From NCBI GenBank assembly GCA_977017575.1, contig CDRNVI010000070.1:186001-250000 (forward strand): DNA of 64,000 bases, given 5' to 3'. Origin of the DNA: Paramoeba atlantica. Its lineage: Eukaryota > Discosea. Positions 9,941 through 19,841 of the stretch are shown one piece after another. The translations under genes were made by a program, and so were the position numbers. The notes beneath the pieces are model-generated. The model saw only the letters and a program-made list of their open reading frames with translations. It was not told the DNA's origin and did no database searches. Positions within the stretch are counted from its first letter, which is position 1. Each line of letters begins with the position of its first letter.

Positions 9941-10516
9941 ATGACAGGAATTCGAGGGAAGAGAACTCGTCGAGCGAAGCGGATTATTAACGTCCGAACG
10001 AAGGCTCACCGCTCCAAGCGCCACGCAGAAGAAAAGATACTGCGCCATCTCTCAAAAGACAATGAGCTTTCAAGAACATATTTGGCACCCCGATGTCTAG
10101 AGCGTAAGTCCACAAAAGCGGCTTATAGTGTCCTGGGCATGCAATGCGCCGTCATGACACGTCAAGATTTGTCACATGCTCGTCAGAAAACTGCACAAGT
10201 AGTAAATGATCAAATGAGCGATGTGTCTCTTGCGACTAAAGGTGTAAAAAGGGAAGCAAGTGAAGATAACATACACCTGGACTTTGAGTGTGAGCAACGC
10301 AAGGCGAAGCTCCCACATTTTTCCTCCGGAATGTGCGCATGGCTTGCAGAGCTAATAAAAATACATGGTCAAGATTACCGTGCAATGTTTTATGATCTGA
10401 AACACAATCCATACCAGCTTACAGAAAATAAACTGAGGAAATACTGTACAGCTTATGAAAAGCTACGTGAAGCCTCCGCAGATCATTTTTCACATGAGTC
10501 TAATGATATCTCTTAG
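9941..10516 (+). CDS. NOP16: Ribosome biogenesis protein NOP16
   Basis: A 191-residue basic protein. The C-terminal third carries the NOP16 signature: a helix SSGMCAWLAELIKIHGQDY, then YRAMFYDLKHNPYQLT and LRKYCTAYEKL, matching the family pattern of HGxDYxAMxxDxxxNxxQxTxxxLxxKxxxY. The N-terminus MTGIRGKRTRRAKRII is Arg/Lys-rich like the family's nucleolar-targeting start, which supports the ATG at 9941 over the longer frame from 9788. Nop16 joins the early 60S pre-ribosome in the nucleolus. It stands in the same orientation as all neighbours, 200 bases before NUP62. Confidence 0.82.
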   Translation: MTGIRGKRTRRAKRIINVRTKAHRSKRHAEEKILRHLSKDNELSRTYLAPRCLERKSTKAAYSVLGMQCAVMTRQDLSHARQKTAQVVNDQMSDVSLATKGVKREASEDNIHLDFECEQRKAKLPHFSSGMCAWLAELIKIHGQDYRAMFYDLKHNPYQLTENKLRKYCTAYEKLREASADHFSHESNDIS

Positions 10517-10717
10517 TGGAGCGCATATGTCCCGAAAGGTAATTCTTCCAGGCATATGATGTGTAAGAAGGCCACAAAATGTTCGGCCGAACGGAACAGA
10601 ACCCCAACCATAATTGGAACTATTTCGTTATTGTAAATTTTCTAGTATTTGTCTACTCTACTGAATATTCTTACTTACCACTGCTGACTTTACTCTCATT
10701 TAAGCCCTTCTGTCCCC

Positions 10718-13087
10718 ATGTCTGGGTTTCCCCAACCCTCTCCCAGCCCCTGGGGTACCCAACCCAAGCCTGGAAATCCATGGAACCCCACCGCCCCTCC
10801 CACACAACCCCCCACCGCCCCCTCCTCCTTCCCGACCTCAGGTACTACCCTCTCCTGGGGCAGTGCCCCCTCCTCCGCACCCACCCCACCTCCCTGGGGC
10901 GGGTCTACCTCGAACTCTGCCAACCCACCCCCCTCAACGGGGGCCACGAGCAACCCCTGGGGTTCAGCTCCAGCCCTTTCCAACCCAACCCTCTCCTCCT
11001 CTTCTTCCGCTGCTCCTCCCCCCACCCCCGCGAGTACCTCTACCACCTCCCATCCCTGGGGCGCGACGACGAGTACGACGGCGGTGGCTCCCTTAGTAAC
11101 CTCTCAACCTACAGCCTCAGCTACGGCCCCTCCCACGGGCTGGGGCTCTACGACTTCAGCATCCGCACCGTTTAGTGCCAGCACTACGCCCTGGGGAGCC
11201 GCCGCGAAAGTGACACAACCCGCAGCGCTGGCCTGGAATGCCCCAACCGGGGCTTCAACCGGGGCTTCAACCGGGGCTTCCATTCAGCCGGTACCCCCGA
11301 CCGGGTCCTCACTCCCCTGGGGGAGTGGAGCAAGAGAAGGCGTAGGCGGGGGTTCAACAACAGGAGCGAGCGGATCTGTGGGGGGGATGACGACCACGGG
11401 GAGTGGTCCATCATGGGGGAGTACAGCGACAGGAACCCCAGCCACGACCACGGGGACAACGGGGGGGTTCGCGTCCTATACGGGACCTTCTGTCCCAGGT
11501 ACAGGGTTGGGAGAGGTCAAAGCAGGATGGGGAGGGGTGGGTGGGACGTCTGGGACGGCGTCCCGAAACGCGCCGGGTTCGTTGTGGGGGGCACCCAAGA
11601 CGGGGAGTTCGGCGGGGGGTACCGGCACCTCCGGGACCTGGCCAGCACCCTCCTTAAGTGCGGGATCTGCGACCAGTGGTACAGCGACGACGGCCTCCTC
11701 CGCTACGCCGTTTGGTGGCGGTACGCTCACAGGTGCAGTATCCACTTCGCAACCCATGAAGGCCTCAGGTGGGGTCTCCTGGACACTTGGTTCCTCGCCC
11801 GCTGGTACAAATGGTGCTTCAGCTGACAAGCCCGCGTGGGGGGCATCGCAACCGTCCCAGATCGGGACGATTGCCGGCAAATCAGAGATCCAATCTGCGG
11901 GTGCGGCGAAGAATGCCTTCGGTTTTACCCCACCGGACACCAACAAGCCTACTTCAAGTGTGACAAATGCGAATCCATTCGGGGCACAGCCCGCTGCGTC
12001 AACGACGACTCCTGCCGTGACCAGTACGTTCGCCATGGCACCAAGTGCTACAGCTTCTGCCCCGGCGATGCCTACCTTTCCTGGCGCATCGGTCAGTACT
12101 CCGAGTATACCACAACCACGGCCCCTAACGAGTGATTCTGCTAAGTCCACTGGTGCGACTAGTTTGTTCGGCAGCTCAACGACTTCCTCGGGGACTGGTA
12201 CGTTTCCAAGTACCTCCATGAATGTGACGAAAACTGCCGGATCGGAAGGCACGGCACACAAACCAGGAATAGGGTCTACGGGAAGCTCCACGGATCCGCC
12301 GAAAGCTCTGTCAGGCGGTTTCGGCTTTGGGGGCGCCGGGACAACACTCAGCACTACGCCGTCAGCGCCCAGCACCGCAGTGAAGAGTACCAGATCGGAT
12401 ACAAGTTTGTTAGATGATCGGTTACAAGGACGCACTCTGGGACAAATTTTGACCGACTGGGATACCAACTTCTCAGCTGATACGGAACAGTTCCAGAATT
12501 GGTGTAAGATTGTGCAGCAATGGGATCAATACATTGTTTCGAAGGGAGATACTTTACTTAATGTACAGGAAGTCATAAAAAGTCTACACGACAGACAAGT
12601 GAATTTGGTGGATGAGATCGGGCTATTGGAGAAATTGGAGGAGAAATTAGAGGGCGAAACAAGCCGATTGACTGAAGAAATCAAACAACCGTACGGCGCA
12701 ATGCTCGCTGAAGCTGGAGTACAGGAGGGTACTGATGGATCTGGGCTTACGGTCAAATCAGAGGTGGAAGCCATGAGTCATAATCAATCTTTCCAGCAAA
12801 AGGTAGGTTTAGAAAACACTCGGCGCCGCTTACAGCTCTATGACGACATTGATCTCATTGCAAGTAAGGTTGAATATTTGGATAACCGAGTTTATGATGC
12901 ACTCCAATCTCTAAGCGCGGCGCGCCCGTCCACGACGATCGAAAAACTATCAGCTTCGTGTGAGCCTTCGGGCTCTATGCTGAAGGAAATACTAGGGAAC
13001 CAGTTGACCAGCTTAGACACACTGGTTTCTCAATCGGAAGAGCTGGAAGATCTGCAACGGAGAGCATTAGAAAATCTTCCTGCCTGA
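10718..13087 (+). CDS. NUP62: Nucleoporin Nup62/Nsp1 with WG-rich repeat domain
   Basis: A 789-residue nucleoporin. Residues 1-560 are a low-complexity Ser/Thr/Pro/Gly/Ala domain; residues about 560-780 form the conserved Nsp1/Nup62 coiled-coil domain, with an LGQILTDWDTNFSADTEQF start and heptad segments after it. Nup62 sits in the central channel of the nuclear pore with Nup54 and Nup58. The repeat domain has a few normal FG units (NPFG, SLFG, GFGFG, TPFG) toward its C-terminal half, but the first 400 residues carry about a dozen WG units (PWG, SWG, GWG, LWG) where FG is expected. Three tandem copies of a GASTGAST-type hexamer lie near residue 180. The ATG at 10718 lies inside a C-rich leader. 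Confidence 0.9.
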   Translation: MSGFPQPSPSPWGTQPKPGNPWNPTAPPTQPPTAPSSFPTSGTTLSWGSAPSSAPTPPPWGGSTSNSANPPPSTGATSNPWGSAPALSNPTLSSSSSAAPPPTPASTSTTSHPWGATTSTTAVAPLVTSQPTASATAPPTGWGSTTSASAPFSASTTPWGAAAKVTQPAALAWNAPTGASTGASTGASIQPVPPTGSSLPWGSGAREGVGGGSTTGASGSVGGMTTTGSGPSWGSTATGTPATTTGTTGGFASYTGPSVPGTGLGEVKAGWGGVGGTSGTASRNAPGSLWGAPKTGSSAGGTGTSGTWPAPSLSAGSATSGTATTASSATPFGGGTLTGAVSTSQPMKASGGVSWTLGSSPAGTNGASADKPAWGASQPSQIGTIAGKSEIQSAGAAKNAFGFTPPDTNKPTSSVTNANPFGAQPAASTTTPAVTSTFAMAPSATASAPAMPTFPGASVSTPSIPQPRPLTSDSAKSTGATSLFGSSTTSSGTGTFPSTSMNVTKTAGSEGTAHKPGIGSTGSSTDPPKALSGGFGFGGAGTTLSTTPSAPSTAVKSTRSDTSLLDDRLQGRTLGQILTDWDTNFSADTEQFQNWCKIVQQWDQYIVSKGDTLLNVQEVIKSLHDRQVNLVDEIGLLEKLEEKLEGETSRLTEEIKQPYGAMLAEAGVQEGTDGSGLTVKSEVEAMSHNQSFQQKVGLENTRRRLQLYDDIDLIASKVEYLDNRVYDALQSLSAARPSTTIEKLSASCEPSGSMLKEILGNQLTSLDTLVSQSEELEDLQRRALENLPA

Positions 13088-13440
13088 ACTATTCGGCACA
13101 ATTTATGCTTTTGCGCAGTACTCTTAAGTAGTACTCGTATCATGAGGAGAAATTGTAGTATTCCGGTTCACAATCCAGAGGATTCACGTTTTTAGATGTT
13201 TTCAGCGATTGAATTTAAGCGATGCTTGCTTGACGCTCGTAATTCGTCCCCTTGGATTCCACTGCTAAGACAGGAATAACAAGACGTGAGTATGGTTTTA
13301 CATTCTATGTAAAAGCTTTACGAAGGATACAGACTTCATAATATCGCAAAGAATTGAATAGGAAGACATAGCGCGTGTTCGATTTAACTTTCCAACTTAT
13401 ATAAACCTACTTCTTCTTTTTACCCTTAACTTCACATGAC
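13088..13440. other. Intergenic spacer with TATA-like element
   Basis: AT-rich spacer. TTATATAA at about 13398-13405 lies about 35 bases before the next ATG and is followed by a pyrimidine-rich tract; this would suit a TATA box with a very short leader. No RNA gene is seen. Confidence 0.4.
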
Positions 13441-15006
13441 ATGAGGCGCTGCTTTCGACTTTTACACCACTCCGCTCTGCCATGGGAATCTACCTTAAAA
13501 CAGAAAATTCCCACCCTTCACGATCGCGGGAGTCCGTACTACAAAGCGCTCGGGACGGCTATTCTGAATGAGTCCAAAGTATGCGACGCAGGGGAGGGCA
13601 CCTACGCGGAGTGTCTCATTGCACGACGACAGCTGGAGCAAATACTCCGCAGCATGGGGTACGAGCTTGATGTCCTGTTCTTTGGGGGTCTCGTCTCCCT
13701 GGGATTCTTCGAAGTCAGCGGGGATTTAGACTTTGTCGGGCTCGGCGACGTCGAGCCTCGGCACGAGGAGGCGGCGGCGATTGCACAGCGTGTGTCCAAG
13801 GAGATGCGACGGCTGGGACTGCGCTCGATGGCGATTCCCAGAGCAAAAGTTCCCGTGGTGCGCTGTGATCGCACTTCCGTGTGGCTCCCCGGGACTCCCG
13901 TGACACCGGAGAGTGCGACAGTGTCGTTTCCCTTCGCCCGCCCGCTAAGCTCCGAGGAACGTGACTCATTCTGGTCTCGGTTAGAATCTCGTTACGGTGT
14001 CCGGCTGCGACAAACGTGGCGAGCGGACCACCAGTGTGTGGCAGTACAGTTTCACAACACCGAGGACGCTGTGCACGCGATGACGAGTATTCGCAGACAC
14101 GGGGATGTGGAGATTCCAGTGCGTGCGCCGCTGGATGCGAGAAACGCCCCCGAGCTGTATCGCTACCCCTTTGACCTGTGTTTCGGCTCTATGGGATTGC
14201 AAAATACATTTTTGATGCGTCGCGCGTTGATGGCCTATCCGGGAGCCAGACATCTATTGTTAGCGCTGAAGAAATGGGGAAAAGGTTGCAGGACGATAAA
14301 CTCATTGGATGGGTATTTGGCGTCCTATGCGTACACTAGCATGCTAGCCCACTTTTTGGTGCAGTGTGACAGAATAGCACCACTGAATCCAGAAGAGTTA
14401 ATGACGGAACCACAGCTGCTACCGAAGGATCCGGAATACGTGTCGTTGCGCGCAGACAGCCCTGATCCAACTGATGTAGGATACCTGTTTGTGCACTTTA
14501 TTTGCTACTTTGCTCACATTTTTGATTACGATAACAGTGTGGTGTGCTGCACGACGAAGGATATGTCCAAATCTTCTCTTCATTGGACCACGGAACGCGA
14601 AGGGGAAAACGGAAAGCCTCCGTATTACTCATTTGCAATGAAAGATCCGTACGGTTCAGAGAACATTGCGCGAGTTGTTGATGCAACGCGACTCAAATTT
14701 ATTCGAGACAGCTTCTCACTGGCAGCACACGTGCTGTGCTCCGAAGCGAACGACCCCGAGTTCGCGTTGAAGCATCTCTTGGAAGATGCCCCAAGACCTT
14801 CCATAAAGCAAAATTTAGAGACATCCATGGAAACAGAAGACGCTCGACGGCTTTTGTTCAAGAAACAATTTCAGCATCAACGACACCGTAAGGATACGTA
14901 CGGTGAACATGCCATGCAAGAACAAAAGCAACAAACTGCTGCGTCTAGCATTGCGCAAAGCGTCGTAGGATGGTTAGGGACTCGGAAAAAACAATCACAA
15001 AATTAA
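13441..15006 (+). CDS. Mitochondrial-type TUTase / non-canonical poly(A) polymerase
   Basis: A 521-residue nucleotidyltransferase of the polymerase-beta superfamily. The active-site motif is FGG at 81-83 with SGDLDF following, giving catalytic Asp95 and Asp97; the third Asp is Asp245 in PFDLCFGS. Between them lies an insert of about 130 residues with RRM-like periodicity (AVQFHNTEDAVHAMTSI), the position of the middle domain in kinetoplastid RET2 and KPAP1. The central domain follows with LLLALKKWGKG and SLDGYLASYAYTSMLAHFL, then a nucleotide-recognition region. The first 20 residues (MRRCFRLLHHSALPWES) look like a mitochondrial presequence. It would add U or A tails to RNA. Which nucleotide it prefers cannot be read from the sequence. 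A nuclear TRF4-like role is less likely because of the insert. Confidence 0.8.
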   Translation: MRRCFRLLHHSALPWESTLKQKIPTLHDRGSPYYKALGTAILNESKVCDAGEGTYAECLIARRQLEQILRSMGYELDVLFFGGLVSLGFFEVSGDLDFVGLGDVEPRHEEAAAIAQRVSKEMRRLGLRSMAIPRAKVPVVRCDRTSVWLPGTPVTPESATVSFPFARPLSSEERDSFWSRLESRYGVRLRQTWRADHQCVAVQFHNTEDAVHAMTSIRRHGDVEIPVRAPLDARNAPELYRYPFDLCFGSMGLQNTFLMRRALMAYPGARHLLLALKKWGKGCRTINSLDGYLASYAYTSMLAHFLVQCDRIAPLNPEELMTEPQLLPKDPEYVSLRADSPDPTDVGYLFVHFICYFAHIFDYDNSVVCCTTKDMSKSSLHWTTEREGENGKPPYYSFAMKDPYGSENIARVVDATRLKFIRDSFSLAAHVLCSEANDPEFALKHLLEDAPRPSIKQNLETSMETEDARRLLFKKQFQHQRHRKDTYGEHAMQEQKQQTAASSIAQSVVGWLGTRKKQSQN

Positions 15007-15460
15007 TGGATTTATGTGGTGTGCCGGATTTTTTTGCTTTGAATTCTTGTAGCCGGCCGCAAACGAAGATTATTTTAGTATTATCGCGATGGAAATACAC
15101 GTATAGTACATATGCCACTATCATGCACTTTGACGCATGTCCTAGGAGACAGACTATATAGAATGTAATCTCCGCATTAGAATATCTACGTGAGTGTTAC
15201 ATCTGTGGCTTTGTCTGGTATTTCGTGATATTCATGTTCATCGGAAGATACTTCGTATTCTACAGAAAACGGAATAATCGCGCAGGATGGGCACGATTGT
15301 TTCCGCCTGGTATTTCTTCTTTTTGCACTTCAGATAATGGTGCATCCTAAACTAGACATCCTCATTAGACATTTCGGTCAGTAAAGCTTATGCTTTACAC
15401 TTTGGTTCTTCATGTAGTATACGTTGGTTCTTTAGTGTCCACTATCTCACTTACTACTAC
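15007..15460. other. Intergenic spacer
   Basis: AT-rich spacer with pyrimidine/TAG stretches (about 15405-15437) that could be splice-acceptor-like. No RNA gene or repeat is recognised. Confidence 0.4.
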
Positions 15461-17617
15461 ATGTTGAATTTGAAACAAGGACGAAAAGACCGACCTGCAA
15501 AGCGAATTAACGTTCCAGGGAGAAAGAAGCGTAGTCCAAAGCCGGAGCACCCTGAAAAGGGAAATGTTAAGAAATCTCAAACTATGCACGATTTCTCCCC
15601 GGTGGTTAATAAGGGCTCTGGAACGAGGATTAGAGTGACATGTCTCCCGCGTGATGTTAAAGAAGGGGAACTCCGAGATCGTTTCAGCGCAGAAGGTGAA
15701 ATAACTGATCTTGTCATCTTACGTACCGTACTTGGGATCCCTCGCATGGCATTCATTGGGTATAAGCTACCTCCCGCAGCCACTAAGGCCATAAAACGTC
15801 ACAACAGTTCGTTTTTCAAAAACTGCAGGATACAAGTCGAACTTGCTCGCCCGCCAGAACTTTGTACGCGCGCAAGTCAGGAGGCATTGTTGAACGAAAC
15901 GCATATAGCTTTGAAAAACAGAACTTCAACACTACGGGAAAGCAATACGGGAATTTCAAGGTCGGACGATTCGAAGGGTGAAACGGCAAACCTTCCATCT
16001 CAAAACTCTGCAATATCTAAAAGCGATGCACATTTTCTTGCGTCTATTACAGCTGCAAACGAAAAATTCGATGATACGCCAGTTGTTGACAACTCGAAGG
16101 TTTCTGAAGAATCTGAAACCATATATTTAAATGAAATATCTCCCGACACAACTCGCATTATCTTGAAAAATATACCGTATACCGCTCAGGATACGTCGAT
16201 TCGAAAAATGTGTTCGAAAGCTGTGGGTCCAGTGGAAGAAGTGCATATTCCACTTACGCTAGATTCTCGGCAATCCAAAGGCGTGGCGTTCGTTACATTT
16301 TCTCGTAGCAGGGATGTCATAGATGCGTTAAGGAAATTGAGCGGTCGCATGTTTCAGGGACGTTTGTTGGTAGCTGAAGTGGCAGAGGAGATACCAACAC
16401 GTAAATTTGATTCGTCGAAAGATGAACAGTTTCGGAAGAAAGCAAAAACTGAGACAGCGTCTGCTCTATCTAATCCGTTGTATATCAACACAAATACTGC
16501 TACAGCAGAAGTCGCTTCCCGACTCAAAATTACCAAGCACGACCTTGTGAATACTTCAATTGAAAATGTAGCTGTACGAGCGGCAGCTGCGGAGGCCCTT
16601 CTAACATCGGAAACACAAGTAGTTTTAAGTAAAGATGGAATAAATGTTGAATGCCTTCGACCTGAGAGACTAAACATCAATACTCCAAGGAGCAGCGACA
16701 CGCTGCTTGTAAAAAACCTGCCTCAGTTAACGGCCACCATTATGGATGAATTGAAGACACTATTCGAACAACATGGATCCTTAGAAAAAATATGCTCTCC
16801 GAGCAGAGTCGGTCCTGCCATAATTTCTTACTTACACGCAACAGATGCTGGCGCGGCATTTCGACGACTTTCATTTCATGTTTTTCATGAGAAGCCCTTG
16901 TTTCTTCAGTGGGCACCTTTGGGTTTACTGACTACTCAAACCATAGAAAAAAAAGTCCAAGAGGACGAAATTGATGTTGATGATATGGAATTCATGAGTG
17001 GGTCTACTGTCCACGTAAAGAATCTTCCACATTCGTGTACCAACACTCAGTTGCGAGAGACGTTTTCAAAACATTTTACAAAGGTGAAACGGAATCCTGA
17101 ATGCATTCGTAGCATAAAAGTACTAGCTCAGAAAGGGTATGGATTCGTAGAGTTCGTGGACGCAAATGTAAGGAATTTGTGCTTACGAGCTTTTGAAAAT
17201 GCTTGTGCTACCCTTGATGGTAGGATATTGACGCTTGAAAAGGCGCACACCCATGCAGGTGCGCAAGAAGAGACGTTGCACCGCACAGAAAACCATTCGA
17301 CGACGTTCAATGATGTGGAGGATATATTGAGGTGTCCTCCGGGATATGACCCCCTGAAGCTAACGCTGAAGAACGTGCCATTCGAGGCAACACCTAGCGA
17401 AATTAAGTCATTGTTTTCTGCCTTTACAGAAATTCGAAATGTTCGCATACCAAAACGATTGTACCGATACGACACCACCAGAAAAAGTAATCACAGGGGA
17501 TTTGCATTTGTTGAGTTTACTACGGAGGATGGAGCACGTGAAGCTCTTCGAATGCTTAGCCAAACGCATTTATACGGACGACATTTGATTTTGGAGTATG
17601 CTAAAATGGGCGACTAA
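15461..17617 (+). CDS. MRD1: Pre-rRNA processing protein Mrd1/RBM19 (five RRMs)
   Basis: A 718-residue protein with five RNA-recognition motifs at roughly 50-130, 225-310, 408-485, 515-595 and 630-715. RNP motifs are visible in RRM2 (GVAFVTFS), RRM4 (GYGFVEFV) and RRM5 (GFAFVEFT). RRM3 is divergent, lacking the aromatic RNP1. Domain number and spacing, a terminal RRM with no tail, and the basic N-terminus fit Mrd1, which binds pre-rRNA and U3-containing pre-ribosomes and is needed for 18S rRNA maturation in the nucleolus. Animal RBM19 has six RRMs, so this is closer to the fungal type. The start is the first ATG after a pyrimidine-rich leader. Confidence 0.86.
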   Translation: MLNLKQGRKDRPAKRINVPGRKKRSPKPEHPEKGNVKKSQTMHDFSPVVNKGSGTRIRVTCLPRDVKEGELRDRFSAEGEITDLVILRTVLGIPRMAFIGYKLPPAATKAIKRHNSSFFKNCRIQVELARPPELCTRASQEALLNETHIALKNRTSTLRESNTGISRSDDSKGETANLPSQNSAISKSDAHFLASITAANEKFDDTPVVDNSKVSEESETIYLNEISPDTTRIILKNIPYTAQDTSIRKMCSKAVGPVEEVHIPLTLDSRQSKGVAFVTFSRSRDVIDALRKLSGRMFQGRLLVAEVAEEIPTRKFDSSKDEQFRKKAKTETASALSNPLYINTNTATAEVASRLKITKHDLVNTSIENVAVRAAAAEALLTSETQVVLSKDGINVECLRPERLNINTPRSSDTLLVKNLPQLTATIMDELKTLFEQHGSLEKICSPSRVGPAIISYLHATDAGAAFRRLSFHVFHEKPLFLQWAPLGLLTTQTIEKKVQEDEIDVDDMEFMSGSTVHVKNLPHSCTNTQLRETFSKHFTKVKRNPECIRSIKVLAQKGYGFVEFVDANVRNLCLRAFENACATLDGRILTLEKAHTHAGAQEETLHRTENHSTTFNDVEDILRCPPGYDPLKLTLKNVPFEATPSEIKSLFSAFTEIRNVRIPKRLYRYDTTRKSNHRGFAFVEFTTEDGAREALRMLSQTHLYGRHLILEYAKMGD

Positions 17618-17780
17618 TTTACTCTTCTTTCAAGAATATCGGATTCGAATGAAGTTTCCGTAAATAATTGACTTGTGTGTAAACATACTCATCTCTTACA
17701 GTGCCAACTGCTTTGGAAATCAAAAACTCTATACGTTTCATAACTCCCAATAACGTAATGCAATCGCACATTATTCTACT

Positions 17781-19640
17781 ATGGTATTCGGAAATGATTT
17801 ATGGTCGCCCATCAATAGAGGTCAAAACAATAAAATGAGGAAATCCGCATTGATTTACGACGCTGCCTGTGCACTGCATCGCTCTGAACAATCTAGTACA
17901 CATCCGGAATGTCCAGAACGCGTTACGGTGACTCTTCAGCACTTAAAGAATGCTGGCCTATTGGAAAAGGTCGCGCTTGTTGATTCAGCACCACTATGCT
18001 CTCAAGCGAGGTTATCGTACGCGCACGATCCTGAATATGTCGAAACAACGGTGGAGTTTCTCCGCAGTCGACAATACATCCCGTTAAGCGACAACAATCA
18101 GGAGTGTGATGCTGATGAGTTATTGGACATGATAGAGAACGAAGACCTTTCTAACAAATGTTGTTCGAATGACGTCACTGATACCAGACGGTTTGAGGCA
18201 ACTGACCGTAATGAAACTTATGCCACAGATTGCGAAGAAGGAATGAGCTCTGGCACTGCAAGTGAAACCGTATTTGACCAATCTAGTGATTTGTTTTATA
18301 ATCAATATTCCCACGACGCATGTCTAAAGGCTGCAGGTGGAGCTGTGGAGGCGGCACTCATGGTCGCGAGAGGTGAAGTGCACAATGCGTTCTGTCTGAC
18401 ACGTCCTCCCGGACACCACGCCGACTATAAGAAAGCCAGTGGTTTTTGTTTCTTCAATAACGTAGCAGTGGCAGCCCAAACATTGCTACGCGAGACTTCC
18501 CATATACGCAAGATTCTAATATTTGACTGGGATGTCCACCATGGGGACGGTACGGAAAATATCTTTTATGACGACCCGCAGGTGCTTTGCTTTTCAATGC
18601 ATCAATTTGCAAAGGGTCGCCCGCATATTTTACTTGCGAACAATAAAACGATTCTTCCGAATGAAAAACCTCTGGGTGACGATGTGCAAGCATATCACCC
18701 TGACGCGTCAACTAGCCACGCGGACGATTCCAATAAGGAAGGGGGTATAATCAAGAGAGAAACGCAACATAAAGAGGTCAAAGAGCCTCCTACGACTTTT
18801 GAACATGGCAAACCAAGGTCATTCGCTGATGTGGAAGACGAATATAGAGGAGACTTCAATGAGTCTGTCAAACGAACCAGAAGATCTCGTAATATTGACT
18901 ACGTTTCTCTGGCTAAAAACTTGGAAGATCAAGGCAGATTAAACGACAATTTTTTCTATGATGAGCTTTTTACGCAAGAAACCCGGGTTAACCATCAACT
19001 CGACGACGTCAGAACGTTCGGATATAGCAAAGAAGTGCAATCCCCGTCCCGCGATGGGGCCTCCGTCCGATCACTTGCTGAGGAATCGGAAGCTGACGAT
19101 TCCGATTTCTCCTATGATCCAGAGGGATCATCTTGCGGCTCATTGTCCAACGCCGAAACGTACGACAGTACACAACCTTGCTTCTATCCCGGAACTGGAA
19201 AAGCCGACCGACTAGGTGGAGTTGGTGCGTTAGGTCGGAATATAAATATCCCGTGGCCGGCTCACGGTTTTGGAGACCTAGAGTATTGCTACATAGTGGA
19301 ACGAATTCTCCTGCCAGTAATAGACAATTTTCAGCCTGACTTTGTATTTATTGCCTCCGGATTTGATGCCGTTCGTGGAGATACCTTGGGGAGCATGAAC
19401 GTTACTCCAAGTGGTTTCGCACGCATGACTGAACTTATCTTGAATAGTGTGCCTCATGGTAGAGTCGTATGTACACTTGAAGGCGGATACAATGTTTCTC
19501 AAGTAGCGCTTTGCGCAGAATCTGTCATTCGGACTCTTTTGGGAGGAAAAGCAATACAGGAATCTCCCATACTGATACACCGTGCTCAACGGCTCGCGAC
19601 AGAGACATATAAAGGGATTCAACCACTCTTCAGGAAATGA
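17781..19640 (+). CDS. Class II histone deacetylase with large internal insertions
   Basis: A 619-residue zinc-dependent deacetylase (HDA1/HDAC6-like). Visible catalytic parts are PPGHHADYKKASGFC (charge-relay His pair), FDWDVHHGDGTE (zinc ligands), a second zinc Asp in SGFDAVRGDTLG and LEGGYN at the end. Two acidic, hydrophilic insertions interrupt the fold: about residues 105-165 and about 277-467, the latter splitting the usual loop between SMHQF and FYPGTG. The remaining core is close to the usual 380 residues. An alternative start is the ATG at 17835 (MRKSALIYDAACALH), which fits the family N-terminus better; the 18 residues before it have no family counterpart. It probably acts on histones or other acetyl-lysine proteins. 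Confidence 0.9.
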   Translation: MVFGNDLWSPINRGQNNKMRKSALIYDAACALHRSEQSSTHPECPERVTVTLQHLKNAGLLEKVALVDSAPLCSQARLSYAHDPEYVETTVEFLRSRQYIPLSDNNQECDADELLDMIENEDLSNKCCSNDVTDTRRFEATDRNETYATDCEEGMSSGTASETVFDQSSDLFYNQYSHDACLKAAGGAVEAALMVARGEVHNAFCLTRPPGHHADYKKASGFCFFNNVAVAAQTLLRETSHIRKILIFDWDVHHGDGTENIFYDDPQVLCFSMHQFAKGRPHILLANNKTILPNEKPLGDDVQAYHPDASTSHADDSNKEGGIIKRETQHKEVKEPPTTFEHGKPRSFADVEDEYRGDFNESVKRTRRSRNIDYVSLAKNLEDQGRLNDNFFYDELFTQETRVNHQLDDVRTFGYSKEVQSPSRDGASVRSLAEESEADDSDFSYDPEGSSCGSLSNAETYDSTQPCFYPGTGKADRLGGVGALGRNINIPWPAHGFGDLEYCYIVERILLPVIDNFQPDFVFIASGFDAVRGDTLGSMNVTPSGFARMTELILNSVPHGRVVCTLEGGYNVSQVALCAESVIRTLLGGKAIQESPILIHRAQRLATETYKGIQPLFRK

Positions 19641-19841
19641 AAACTTGCCTGGCCTGTGTGAAATACATAGGGGATTAGGGATAATGCTAATACGGAGGAA
19701 TCGGTACGACTGTGGTTCGTTCCATAGATTTTATATGTATTACGATACTATGATAGAACCTTTCCACCTTGTGTGCTCAAACTTCCACGCACCTTCCCGC
19801 AAAAACGCTTTTTACCATCATTTTTACCATTTTTTCCAAAT

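Noticed and set aside
10579-11175. Plus-strand 198-codon frame overlapping the NUP62 start
   Set aside because: Out of phase with the supported gene and composed of Pro/Leu low complexity generated by the C-rich sequence.
11476-12468. Long antisense open frame (330 codons) opposite NUP62
   Set aside because: Same composition effect; the sense frame continues into the conserved Nup62 coiled coil.
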